Part shown: piece after piece, positions 16,893 through 29,296 of the stretch | Layout of the letters: every line of letters begins with the position of its first letter | Position numbering within the stretch: position 1 is the stretch's first letter | From: an uncultured Candidatus Actinomarina sp. | GTDB taxonomy: Bacteria > Actinomycetota > Acidimicrobiia > Actinomarinales > Actinomarinaceae | Assembly: GCA_902619825.1 (NCBI GenBank) | Contig: CACNFT010000002.1 | Coordinates: forward strand, 1-64,000 | DNA length: 64,000 bases | Reading direction: 5' to 3' | Made by a program: the position numbers and the translations under genes | Notes under the pieces: model-generated | What the model was told of the DNA's origin: nothing | Databases searched by the model: none | What the model saw: only the letters and a program-made list of their open reading frames with translations

Positions 16893-18034
16893 ATGAAAAA
16901 TCAGGACTATTTATACCTAGACCATGCTGCATCAACACCGATGCGTAAATCTGCTTTGGATAAATATATAGAAGCAGAGAGCTTTGGTTTTGCTAATTCT
17001 TCAGGAGGACATAAGCTTTCTAGAAATTCAAAAAATTTATTAGAAGATTCTCGAGAAATAATTGCTGAATTATTTGATTCTGTTCCTAGTGAGATCATTT
17101 TTACAAGTGGTGGAACCGAAGCGGATAATTGGACAATTAAGTCTTTATTTGATTCAAAACAACCAAATAATAATCTAGTAACTTCAAATATTGAACATGA
17201 GGCAGTTCTTGCATCAGCTGAATGGATATCTTCAAACGGTTTTCAAACTAAATATGCAAAGTCTGATGAAAATGGGTTTGTAACAAAGGACGAATTTATA
17301 AAACAAATTGATGATGAAACTAAAGTTGCATCATTAATGTGGGGAAACAATGAAACAGGAGTCATCCAACCAATAAAAGATATTTCTAAAGAATTAAAAT
17401 CTATCAACTCATCAACACTTTTTCATTCAGATGTTGTCCAAGGCATTATCTCAAATAATGTTGATTTTCATAGAAATGGAATTGAAAGTGCAGCAATATC
17501 TGCTCACAAAATTGGAGGCCCTAAAGGTGTTGGGGCTATGTTTGTAAATAGTAAATTTAAGCTACCCAGCTTTTTACATGGTGGGAAACAAGAACTTGAG
17601 AGAAGAGCAGGGACAGTGGATGTACCCGGCATAGCAGCATTTGCAACAGCATTACAGGAACAGCAAACAAGATTTGATGAAGAAGTTGGTTTGATGAATA
17701 ATGAAAGGTTAATTTTTGAAGACAAACTTAAGAATGCATTAAGCGTAGAGATTATAGGAGAGTCAATGAAGAGACTTCCACATATCAGCAATGTACAATT
17801 TAGAGATATTAATTCTGAAGTACTTTTAATTCAGTTAGATCTAAATGGTCTTGGAGTTTCACGAGGTTCTGCTTGTGCAAGTGGTGCACAAAAACCTTCC
17901 CACGTGCTACAGGCCATGAATATAGACTCTAAATTTATAAACAATCATTTGAGGTTTAGTTTTGGCTGGACAACTCAAGCTGGTGATGGAAGCAAGGCTG
18001 CAGACATAGTCATGAAAGCTGTAAAGGAAATAGA

Positions 18035-18038
<4 letters not shown>
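16893..18038 (+). CDS. cysteine desulfurase (IscS/NifS-like)
   Basis: PLP enzyme that removes sulfur from cysteine and holds it as a persulfide. Seen: LYLDHAASTPMR at the N-terminus, the PLP lysine in ISAHKIGGPKG, and the persulfide cysteine loop SRGSACASGAQKPSHVL. The 381-aa length is normal. The start was set at ATG 16893, not TTG 16887; a TAAAAT box at 16879-16884 lies 8 bp upstream. The next gene, mnmA, overlaps by 4 bp and uses just this sulfur, so supply to tRNA thiolation is a likely role, besides Fe-S assembly. Confidence 0.92.
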
Positions 18039-21571
<3,533 letters not shown>

Positions 21572-21609
21572 ACATTAAAATACTATCTAATAACTAAAAA
21601 GAGACCAAT

Positions 21610-22422
21610 ATGAATATTGAAAAATTAAAAGAAAACATTGAAAACATTGATGCTGAGAATATTTCTACTGAAGATATTACTTCAATTAGGCAGACTATTG
21701 ATGCATTAGATAATGGCAAAATAAGAGTTGCAGAACAAGTCGATGGTGAATGGTTGGTCAATGAATGGGTAAAGAAGTCAATATTATATTATTTCACCAT
21801 AGAAAATTTGAAAGTCATCTCATCAGGGGATGTCACTTATTTTGATAAATTAGAACCTAAGAAAAATTATGAAGATTTAAAAATTAGAGTAGTTCCTCCG
21901 GGAGTAGTAAGGTATGGAGCATTTTGTGAGCCTGGAGTAGTTGTAATGCCGGGTTTCGTAAATATTGGAGCTTATGTCGGTTCTGGAACAATGGTTGATA
22001 CTTGGGCAACAGTTGGTTCATGTGCTCAAATTGGAAAAAATGTTCATTTATCTGGTGGGGTAGGAATTGGAGGAGTTTTAGAACCGCCTTCAGCAATGCC
22101 AGTAATTATCGAGGATGGTGCATTTATTGGTTCAAGGGCAATAATTGTTGAGGGTGTAAGAATTGGTAAAGGAGCTGTTATAGGCGCAAACGTTACGATA
22201 ACTTCTTCCACTCCAGTGATTGATGTTTCTGGTGAAAAGCCTATCGAGCACAAAGGAATTGTACCTGAAAACTCTGTTGTAATTCCTGGTACTAGACCAA
22301 AGAAATTTCCAAGTGGTGAATTTGAAGTTCAATGTGCACTAATTATTGGTCAGAGAAAAGAATCAACTAATGAGAAAACTTCACTAAATGAGGCACTCAG
22401 AACATTTGGAGTTGACGTTTGA
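21610..22422 (+). CDS. dapD: 2,3,4,5-tetrahydropyridine-2,6-dicarboxylate N-succinyltransferase
   Basis: Succinylates tetrahydrodipicolinate in the lysine/meso-diaminopimelate pathway. A left-handed beta-helix of hexapeptide repeats is evident from about residue 95 (VVMPGFVNIGAYVGSGTMVDTW, GSCAQIGKNVHLSGGVGIGG, with EDGAFIGSRAIIVEGV). The length (270 aa) and the start with an N-terminal helical domain fit the DapD of E. coli type. It heads a tight unit with dapE, followed by gatCAB. Confidence 0.94.
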   Translation: MNIEKLKENIENIDAENISTEDITSIRQTIDALDNGKIRVAEQVDGEWLVNEWVKKSILYYFTIENLKVISSGDVTYFDKLEPKKNYEDLKIRVVPPGVVRYGAFCEPGVVVMPGFVNIGAYVGSGTMVDTWATVGSCAQIGKNVHLSGGVGIGGVLEPPSAMPVIIEDGAFIGSRAIIVEGVRIGKGAVIGANVTITSSTPVIDVSGEKPIEHKGIVPENSVVIPGTRPKKFPSGEFEVQCALIIGQRKESTNEKTSLNEALRTFGVDV

Positions 22423-23459
22423 ACTTAAACGAATTGACCCAAAGATTAATAGATATTGAATCAGTAACTGGTGATGAACAGGAATTAATCAATTTTATTG
22501 AAAGTTTTCTTCTGGATTCTGGATATAAAGGAAATATATTTAAAGATGAAGGAGGTTTGATTGTTAACTCTCCTGATTCAAATCCCAAAATAGCATTAGT
22601 TGGACATCTCGATACTGTTCCTATTCATGAAAGCCAAAAAAATTATTCCGATGAAGAAAATATTTATGGTCGGGGAGCTGTTGATATGAAGGCTGGAGTT
22701 GCAGTCATGATTCAGACCATACTTGATGAAAGGGAGAATGTAGTTGGTGTTTTTTATACAGGCGAAGAAGGAACTCCAGAACAAAATGGACTTAATAATC
22801 TAATGAGTAAATTGAAGGAGGACTTTTCTATTGAATTAGCAATTGTTATGGAGCCAAGTAGTTTAGAGTGTCAATTAGGTTGCAATGGGACACTTAACGC
22901 AACATTAGTTATTCCTGGTGTTTCAAGCCACTCTGCAAGACCTTGGATGGGAGAAAATCCTTTTTTTAAACTTAAAGAATTGAGTGAATTTTTATCAAAG
23001 AATGAAATAAAAGATTATGAAATTGATGGGTTAATTTACAAACAGGTAATTACTGTAACAAGAATAAATGGCGGAGTGGCAAATAATGTAACACCACCTA
23101 ATATCACTTTAAATATAAATTTTAGGTTTGTCCCTTCTTTTTCAGCTGAGGATGCAGAAAAATATATTACAGATGAGTTACAAAAGTTTGGAAATGTTAG
23201 TGTAAAAGACATATCCGTTGGAGCGTTACCAAATAAAAATCTAGATATAATCAACGATTTTATAAATTCTACAGGTCTAAAGGTTACGCCAAAACAAGGA
23301 TGGACTGACGTGGCGAGATTTACTAATGATGGCATCCCAGCACTTAATTTTGGGCCTGGTGATCCATTACTAGCTCATACTTCAGATGAATTTGTTATTA
23401 AAAATGAAATATTAGAATCTTATGAGATATTAAATAAGTTTCTTGAGAGTGTTACATGA
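22419..23459 (+). CDS. dapE: succinyl-diaminopimelate desuccinylase
   Basis: M20-family metallopeptidase that releases diaminopimelate from its N-succinyl form. Zinc ligands are in VGHLDTVP (His), GRGAVDMKAG (bridging Asp) and YTGEEGTPEQNG (Glu pair). The dimerisation domain contains the VSSHSARPWMGENP segment. Translation begins with TTG, which overlaps the dapD stop by 4 bp. Direct succession after dapD makes the substrate assignment strong within this promiscuous family. gatC starts in its stop codon (ATGA). Confidence 0.92.
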   Translation: MNLNELTQRLIDIESVTGDEQELINFIESFLLDSGYKGNIFKDEGGLIVNSPDSNPKIALVGHLDTVPIHESQKNYSDEENIYGRGAVDMKAGVAVMIQTILDERENVVGVFYTGEEGTPEQNGLNNLMSKLKEDFSIELAIVMEPSSLECQLGCNGTLNATLVIPGVSSHSARPWMGENPFFKLKELSEFLSKNEIKDYEIDGLIYKQVITVTRINGGVANNVTPPNITLNINFRFVPSFSAEDAEKYITDELQKFGNVSVKDISVGALPNKNLDIINDFINSTGLKVTPKQGWTDVARFTNDGIPALNFGPGDPLLAHTSDEFVIKNEILESYEILNKFLESVT

Positions 23460-23740
23460 GCGAAAATTTTAACATTGATGATATATCAAATCTTGCTTCT
23501 ATAGAGCTTAGTAAAGATGAAAAAGCCAAACTTCAAAAAGATTTACAAATAATTCTTGAACATGTTGACGCTTTGAAAAATATTGATGTAAAAGACGAAA
23601 AAATTGACATTCATCCTTTAAGTAAGGTCCTTGAATTGAGAAAGGATGAATCAAAAGAATCACTGAAACACGAGGATGCAATGATGAACTCTCCTGAAAC
23701 TAAGGATGGTCATTTTGTTGTACCTCCATCCATAGAATAA
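23456..23740 (+). CDS. gatC: Asp-tRNA(Asn)/Glu-tRNA(Gln) amidotransferase subunit C
   Basis: A 94-residue GatC: IDDISNLASIELSKDEKAKL at the start, a helix with LQIILEHVDALKNIDV, and the C-terminal tail ending DGHFVVPPSIE. GatC ties GatA and GatB together. It overlaps dapE by 4 bp and precedes gatA by 6 bp, the classical gatCAB order. Confidence 0.93.
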   Translation: MSENFNIDDISNLASIELSKDEKAKLQKDLQIILEHVDALKNIDVKDEKIDIHPLSKVLELRKDESKESLKHEDAMMNSPETKDGHFVVPPSIE

Positions 23741-23746
23741 ATAGAC

Positions 23747-25204
23747 ATGGCAGAGAAAATACCTTCAATTTCCAAGATAAATGAACTGTTTCAGAATAAA
23801 GAAATGAAACCATCTGAACTATTTGAACAAGTATATGAAACAGCTTCTTACACAGAATCCGTGCTTCATGCACATTTAGAATTATTTTATGATGAGGGTT
23901 TAAAATTGTCTAAAGAGTCTGATAAACGATATACAAAAAATGAGAGTTTTGGACTACTCGATGGAATTCCAATCGCAATAAAAGACAATATCAATATCTA
24001 TGGATATAAGACAACATGTTCATCAAAAATGCTTTCCAACTATGTTTCACCATATGATGCAACGGTTGTCACAAGTCTAAAAAAAGCAGGAACAATCTTT
24101 ACGGGAAAAACGAATCTTGATGAATTTGCAATGGGTTCCTCAACAGAAAATTCCGCTTATGGTCCTACAAAGAATCCTTGGAATCCTAATTTTGTGCCTG
24201 GTGGATCCTCTGGAGGTTCGGCAGCAGTAGTTTCTGCAGGATCGGCTGTAGCATCATTAGGAAGTGATACAGGTGGATCAATTAGGCAGCCTGCTTCATT
24301 TTGTGGAGTAGTTGGGTTCAAGCCAACCTATGGAACAGTCTCAAGATATGGATTGATAGCATTCGCATCTTCTCTAGATCAAATTGGTCCAATTACAAAT
24401 ACTGTGGATGACACTCGAATTATATTCAATGAAATTCAAGGTTATGACAGTAAGGACGCAACATCAATAACTCCTGAATACACAAAACTAGAAAATAAAA
24501 AAATAAAAGTCGGAATTTTGAAGGAACTTATGCAAGAAGGAGTATCAAATGAGTCTCAAAATGAAGTTAACAAAGTAGTCAATCTACTTAAAGAAAAAGG
24601 ACATGATGTGACTGAAATTTCTTTACCTCTTACTGAAATGGCGTTGTCAGTTTATTACCTTATTGCCCCTGCCGAATGTTCTGCAAATTTGTCAAGATTT
24701 GATGGTGTTAGATATGGCATTAGAGAAGATGCATCGACAAGTTATGAAATGATGAATAAAACACGCTCGGTTGGATTTGGTGAAGAAGTTAAAAAAAGAA
24801 TTTTATTAGGAACATATGCTTTATCTGCTGGATATTTTGATGAATATTATGGCAGAGCTTTAAAAGTCAGATCAAAAATTATTACAGATTTTAAAACTGC
24901 ATTCGACGAAGTTGATTTTATTTTATCACCAACGACTCCTACACCCGCATTTGGTTTTGGTGAAAAAACAAAGAATCCACTTGAGATGTATTTGTCTGAT
25001 TTATGTACAATTCCAGCCAATCTTGCTGGCCTACCAGCCATAAGCATACCAACTGGGTTATCGGAAAATAACTTACCCTTATCAGTACAGATAATGGGTA
25101 AGCCTTGTTCAGATTATTCACTCATTGATTTTGCAGAATCCATTGAGGAAATGGTTGAGTTTAATTTTTCTCCAAATTTATTAAAGGAAAATAATGAATC
25201 TTAA
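23747..25204 (+). CDS. gatA: Asp-tRNA(Asn)/Glu-tRNA(Gln) amidotransferase subunit A
   Basis: Amidase-signature subunit that frees ammonia from glutamine for transamidation of mischarged Glu-tRNA-Gln and Asp-tRNA-Asn. The Lys of the Ser-cisSer-Lys triad is in IAIKDNINI; the serines are in PGGSSGGSAAVVSAG and GSDTGGSIRQPASFCG. Length (485 aa) is normal. Its 3' end overlaps the start of gatB by 11 bp. Confidence 0.96.
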   Translation: MAEKIPSISKINELFQNKEMKPSELFEQVYETASYTESVLHAHLELFYDEGLKLSKESDKRYTKNESFGLLDGIPIAIKDNINIYGYKTTCSSKMLSNYVSPYDATVVTSLKKAGTIFTGKTNLDEFAMGSSTENSAYGPTKNPWNPNFVPGGSSGGSAAVVSAGSAVASLGSDTGGSIRQPASFCGVVGFKPTYGTVSRYGLIAFASSLDQIGPITNTVDDTRIIFNEIQGYDSKDATSITPEYTKLENKKIKVGILKELMQEGVSNESQNEVNKVVNLLKEKGHDVTEISLPLTEMALSVYYLIAPAECSANLSRFDGVRYGIREDASTSYEMMNKTRSVGFGEEVKKRILLGTYALSAGYFDEYYGRALKVRSKIITDFKTAFDEVDFILSPTTPTPAFGFGEKTKNPLEMYLSDLCTIPANLAGLPAISIPTGLSENNLPLSVQIMGKPCSDYSLIDFAESIEEMVEFNFSPNLLKENNES

Positions 25205-26639
25205 GGCAACAATTGGAATGGAAACTCACGTTGAACTAGATACAAAATCAAAAATGTTCTGTTCGTGCGAAGTAGTTGAAACTGATGAACCTAATATTAG
25301 CGTTTGTCCAACATGCTTAGGTCTTCCAGGTGCTTTACCAGTACCAAATAAAACAGCCATTGAATATATAGTTATGCTTTCATTAGGTGCAAATTGTAAT
25401 ATTACTAATGAAGGCATGTTTCATAGAAAGAATTATTTTTATCCTGACTTGCCAAAAAACTATCAAATTTCTCAATTTGATTTTCCTGTAGGAGTTAATG
25501 GGTCTTTAGAAATTGTTTTAGATGAGGAGCTTCATTCAGTTGAAATTGAAAGAGTACATATGGAAGAAGATACAGGAAAAAGTGTTCATATCGGTTCAGG
25601 CAGAATTGATTCTGCAACCAGTACACTTTTAGATTTCAATAGATCAGGTATTCCATTAGTAGAGGTTGTAACTAAGCCAGTTATTTCAAATTCAAAAATG
25701 GCTGTTGCTTATATTGAAGAATTAAGACAATTAGTCATCGATCTCGGAATTTCTAAAGGCAAATTAGAAAAAGGAAATTTAAGATTTGATGCAAATATAT
25801 CTGTAGCAAACGAAGATTCAAATGAACTTGGAACTAAGGTAGAGATTAAAAATATGAATTCATTGAAGTCGTTAGAAAAAGCAATCGATTATGAAATCAT
25901 GAGACAGTCCAAGCAAATTGAAAAAGGTGAATCTGTAATTCAGGAAACTAGGCATTGGGATGAGAATAAACAAGTCACTATATCAATGCGTACAAAAGAG
26001 GGAAGTGCTGATTATAGATATTTTTCAGATCCAGATTTACCAAATATGATTATTGATGAAGAATTTATTAATAATTCAAAAAAGAATATACAAAACTTAC
26101 CTACAGATAAAAGAAAAACTTTAAAAGAATCTGGATTATCTTTATCAGATTCAAACTATCTAGATAAAGGTGATAAGTGGTTATATGATCTTTATTTGTC
26201 TACCGTTGAAAATACTAAAGATAGTAAATCAACATTTAATTTCCTTACAGGGGAACTACAGGGACAAATGAGGAAAGCAGAAATTGATGAATTACCTGAC
26301 TGGGTTGATTCAGAAAAAATTTCAAATTTAATAAATTTGTTTGAAACTAATGAGGTTTCTTTTACATCAGCAAAAGACATTCTTGCAAAATTGTTAGGTG
26401 AGGATATTGATCCTATATCTTATGCAACAGATAACAATCTTATCCAATCTTCAGATGATGAGGAAATAAAAACACTTGTGACTTCAGTAATTAAAGAAAA
26501 TCAAGATATTGTTGAAAGATTAGAAGACCCCGAAGACAAACTTGTTGGTTTTTTAGTGGGTCAAGTAATGAAAAGCTCAGAGAATAAGGTTAATCCTGGA
26601 TCTGTAAAAGATATCTTACTTAAAGAGTTATTTGGATAA
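25194..26639 (+). CDS. gatB: Asp-tRNA(Asn)/Glu-tRNA(Gln) amidotransferase subunit B
   Basis: The tRNA-binding and kinase-like subunit: phosphorylates the misacylated Glu or Asp and amidates it. The start KATIGMETHVELDTKSKMFC has the family signature; CEVVETDEPNISVCPTCLGLPGALP supplies zinc ligands, and the HRKNYFYPDLPKNYQISQ motif follows. The C-terminal YqeY-like tail is present. At 481 aa it is complete. The last 20 bp overlap the convergent pgpA gene. Confidence 0.96.
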   Translation: MNLKATIGMETHVELDTKSKMFCSCEVVETDEPNISVCPTCLGLPGALPVPNKTAIEYIVMLSLGANCNITNEGMFHRKNYFYPDLPKNYQISQFDFPVGVNGSLEIVLDEELHSVEIERVHMEEDTGKSVHIGSGRIDSATSTLLDFNRSGIPLVEVVTKPVISNSKMAVAYIEELRQLVIDLGISKGKLEKGNLRFDANISVANEDSNELGTKVEIKNMNSLKSLEKAIDYEIMRQSKQIEKGESVIQETRHWDENKQVTISMRTKEGSADYRYFSDPDLPNMIIDEEFINNSKKNIQNLPTDKRKTLKESGLSLSDSNYLDKGDKWLYDLYLSTVENTKDSKSTFNFLTGELQGQMRKAEIDELPDWVDSEKISNLINLFETNEVSFTSAKDILAKLLGEDIDPISYATDNNLIQSSDDEEIKTLVTSVIKENQDIVERLEDPEDKLVGFLVGQVMKSSENKVNPGSVKDILLKELFG

Positions 26640-27096
26640 TTTGATTCACAATCATGGCTGAAATTAATCCAATAAATCCAGCCCCAAGATCATCGTAGAG
26701 AACTCCTAATTTCCCTGGAAGCTTCTCCAATTCTCCAACAAAAGATGGTTGCTTAAGAATATCACTTATTCTAAAAACTAGAAAACCAGACAATAAAGGT
26801 AACATTTCAGCTCCAGAACCTATTGTTACAAGACTCATTCCACAAATCTCATCTAGGGTAATCCAGCTTGGATCAGAGGATGCATCATTATCATCGACAG
26901 TTACAAAATATAAAATAATTAAAACAATAAATAATATGAATAAGTTAAGAGTGTTCCAAATCCCAAACAGATTATTACCGAAATAGATTTCAAATATTAA
27001 TAATAAAGAGGCAAAAGTGCCTCCACCCTTTTTATTTTTAAAAAATGCCTCCCAAAAAAGGCCAACCCCAAATCCTGAAGCAATAAATCGTTTCAC
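26620..27096 (-). CDS. pgpA: phosphatidylglycerophosphatase A family protein
   Basis: A 158-residue membrane enzyme that dephosphorylates phosphatidylglycerophosphate. PgpA features: GGGTFASLLL near the N-terminus, SDPSWITLDEICGM in the middle, and FLVFRISDILKQPSF followed by GKLGVLYDDLGAGFIG, the metal-binding DD motif. About three to four membrane segments. The first glycine-rich motif is less standard than in E. coli. Convergent with gatB and divergent from ilvE. Confidence 0.8.
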   Translation of the reverse strand: MKRFIASGFGVGLFWEAFFKNKKGGGTFASLLLIFEIYFGNNLFGIWNTLNLFILFIVLIILYFVTVDDNDASSDPSWITLDEICGMSLVTIGSGAEMLPLLSGFLVFRISDILKQPSFVGELEKLPGKLGVLYDDLGAGFIGLISAMIVNQIIQITL

Positions 27097-27126
27097 AATT
27101 TGAATAATAGTATTTTTCTTGGATAG

Positions 27127-27140
27127 ACCTTTTAAAAGGT
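27127..27140. promoter_or_regulatory. 14-bp perfect palindrome between pgpA and ilvE
   Basis: ACCTTTTAAAAGGT is a perfect inverted repeat just upstream of a TAGTAT box (27142-27147), which is 9 bp before the GTG of ilvE. The position between divergent promoters suits an operator. It has no loop, so an RNA hairpin is unlikely. No regulator can be named. Confidence 0.4.
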
Positions 27141-27156
27141 GTAGTATTTATTTACT

Positions 27157-28071
27157 GTGGAAAAATCCGAATTTATATGGTTTGATGGTGAATTTGTAGA
27201 CTGGGACAGTGCTCAGATAAATGTAATGACACATACTCTGCATTATGGAACAGGTGTGTTTGAAGGTATAAGAGCAAGAAATACAGATAAAGGTGTCTCA
27301 ATTTTTAGACTTAATGACCATGTTGATAGATTATTTGCTTCAGCTGATTCGTATAATTTAAAAATTCCGTACACTAAAGAAGTTATCTTCGAAGCAATAA
27401 AAGATGTTGTGAGTAAAAACAAGCTTGAATCGGCATACATCAGACCATTAGTTTTTTTTGGCGAGGGAGAAATGGGACTTCTTCCAAAGGATGTTCCTGT
27501 AAGGGTTTCAATAGCAGCTTGGTACTGGGGAGCTTATTTAGGCGACGAGGCAGTCAATCAAGGTGTCAACGTTTGTATTTCAAGATGGAGAAGAATTAGT
27601 CCAACGAGTTTTATACCTTTAGCTAAAGGTGTGGGAGGCTACATGAACTCCACATTAGCAAAGATTGATGCTGTTGAGAATGGTTATGATGACGCAATAA
27701 TGTTGGGTGATGACGGAACAGTTGCTGAAGGCAGTGGACAAAATATTTTTATTGTTAAAGATAATAATATTTTCACACCTCCAAATTCCACAGGTGCCCT
27801 AAATGGAATTACCAGAAGAACAGTAATTGAGATTGCTGAACAGAAAAATATACCAATTGAAGAAAAAAACCTTACTGTTGATGATCTTAAAACTGCGGAT
27901 GAGGTATTTTTTACTGGAACCGCAACGGGTGTTATTGGAGTAGTGAGTATTGATAAAGATGATATATCTGATGGACAGGTTGGAAAAATCACCTCAGACA
28001 TAATTGATTCATATGAAGATGTGGTTAATGCAAAGGACGATAATTTTAAATCATATATAACATTGATTTAA
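27157..28071 (+). CDS. ilvE: branched-chain amino acid aminotransferase
   Basis: Class IV PLP aminotransferase that makes Val, Leu and Ile from their 2-oxo acids. Seen: FDGEFVDWDSAQINVMTHTL followed by HYGTGVFEGIRA, the PLP lysine in PLAKGVGGYMNSTLAK, and DEVFFTGTATGV near the C-terminus. The 304-aa length is usual. It starts with GTG, with a short or no leader. The next gene begins in its stop codon (TAATG). D-amino acid aminotransferase and ADC lyase share the fold, but the motifs favour IlvE. Confidence 0.92.
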   Translation: MEKSEFIWFDGEFVDWDSAQINVMTHTLHYGTGVFEGIRARNTDKGVSIFRLNDHVDRLFASADSYNLKIPYTKEVIFEAIKDVVSKNKLESAYIRPLVFFGEGEMGLLPKDVPVRVSIAAWYWGAYLGDEAVNQGVNVCISRWRRISPTSFIPLAKGVGGYMNSTLAKIDAVENGYDDAIMLGDDGTVAEGSGQNIFIVKDNNIFTPPNSTGALNGITRRTVIEIAEQKNIPIEEKNLTVDDLKTADEVFFTGTATGVIGVVSIDKDDISDGQVGKITSDIIDSYEDVVNAKDDNFKSYITLI

Positions 28072-28487
28072 TGCCTCAAGAACCAAATATCAATTTAGAT
28101 AAAATTAAAAGAATCAACGACCCGGTAATGCCTGTCCCAAGGAAAAACTCTAAAAGACTTGCAGAAAATCTTGATCCAAACGACGAAGAAGTTTTTGGAA
28201 GTACTGGACCAGACAGCGGTTTTGCATTAAAAATAGTGAACAAGTACAAAACTTTATGGGGTAACCATCCAAGAAATAAATTAGTTTCATCGATTGTTAC
28301 AACCCTAATGATTAATAGAGCAGCTCATTTTGGTAGAGCTCCAACAGTATATGATCTTCACCATATATTGGGTATATTAAGAATAACTGAAAATTGCCTT
28401 GGTGATCTATCTGAAGAATTGTTAATTAAATGCTCTAAGGAAAAAAATAAAGGCACACACCTTTTATCAATATTTAATTTTTACTAA
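28071..28487 (+). CDS. conserved hypothetical protein (138 aa)
   Basis: No function recognised. The N-terminal 40 residues are polar (INDPVMPVPRKNSKRLAENL); a middle segment reads TGPDSGFALKIVNKYKTLWG, and the C-terminal half is helical with NRAAHFGRAPTVYDLHHILG. No signal peptide or membrane helix. It is translationally coupled to ilvE by a TAATG overlap. I have an impression of similar proteins in Acidimicrobiia, but cannot check. Confidence 0.75.
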   Translation: MPQEPNINLDKIKRINDPVMPVPRKNSKRLAENLDPNDEEVFGSTGPDSGFALKIVNKYKTLWGNHPRNKLVSSIVTTLMINRAAHFGRAPTVYDLHHILGILRITENCLGDLSEELLIKCSKEKNKGTHLLSIFNFY

Positions 28488-28525
28488 ACACTCTATTTTT
28501 CTAATGCCTTAATATTGTTAAAAGT

Positions 28526-29293
28526 ATGAAAATTGTAAGAGCAAAACATCAAAATGAAATCTTTTATGGAGAGATAATTGACGACAAAGTTGTTCGTTAC
28601 GAGGGATCACCTCTAGTTATCTGGGAAAGTACAGAAGAAATCTATGAACTTGATGAAATTGAATTATTAGCACCAGTCTTACCATCAAAAGTTGTTGCAG
28701 TAGCAAAAAACTATGCAAAACATGCTGAGGAAATGGGTTTGCCTGGATATGAGTATCAGGCAGATAATCCAGTATTTTTTATTAAACCTTCAACCTCGGT
28801 AATTGGCACTGGTCAAAATATAATATATCCAAAAATAGGTCAACATGTTGATCATGAAGCAGAACTAGCACTAGTGATTTCAAAAGTCAGTAAAAATATT
28901 TCTAGAGAAAATTGGACGGAACATGTCCTTGGATTAACTGCAGCTAATGATTTATCAGAAAGAGTATTACAAGGCAAAACAGGTCACTTTACAAGAGCAA
29001 AGGGTTTTGACACATTTTGTCCTTTGGGACCATTTATCCAAACAGAGTTCACAAATAATCCAGAACTCAACATTAAAGCATTTGTCAATGGTGAACTTAA
29101 ACAGGATGGAAACAGTCGAGATATGATATATTCAATCGGTGAAATATTAGAATTTGTTACTTCAATTATGACATTACTTCCAGGAGATGTTGTTATGACG
29201 GGTACACCTGAAGGGGTTAGTCAAGTTAAGCCTGGAGATGAAATTAAAATTGAAATTGAGACACTTGGAACCTTAATAAATTCAGTTGAGTAA
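28526..29293 (+). CDS. fumarylacetoacetate hydrolase family protein
   Basis: A 255-residue FAH-fold metal enzyme of the 2-hydroxyhepta-2,4-diene-1,7-dioate isomerase / acylpyruvase type. The motifs VVAVAKNYAKHAEEMG, metal-site acids in DHEAELALVIS and LTAANDLSERVLQ, and GDVVMTGTPEGVSQVKPGD are all in place. Members cut or isomerise beta-diketo acids or decarboxylate oxaloacetate, so the exact substrate is open. A TATTGT box at 28513-28518 lies 7 bp before the ATG, which suggests a leaderless message. gltX follows after 3 bp. Confidence 0.88.
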   Translation: MKIVRAKHQNEIFYGEIIDDKVVRYEGSPLVIWESTEEIYELDEIELLAPVLPSKVVAVAKNYAKHAEEMGLPGYEYQADNPVFFIKPSTSVIGTGQNIIYPKIGQHVDHEAELALVISKVSKNISRENWTEHVLGLTAANDLSERVLQGKTGHFTRAKGFDTFCPLGPFIQTEFTNNPELNIKAFVNGELKQDGNSRDMIYSIGEILEFVTSIMTLLPGDVVMTGTPEGVSQVKPGDEIKIEIETLGTLINSVE

Positions 29294-29296
29294 ATT

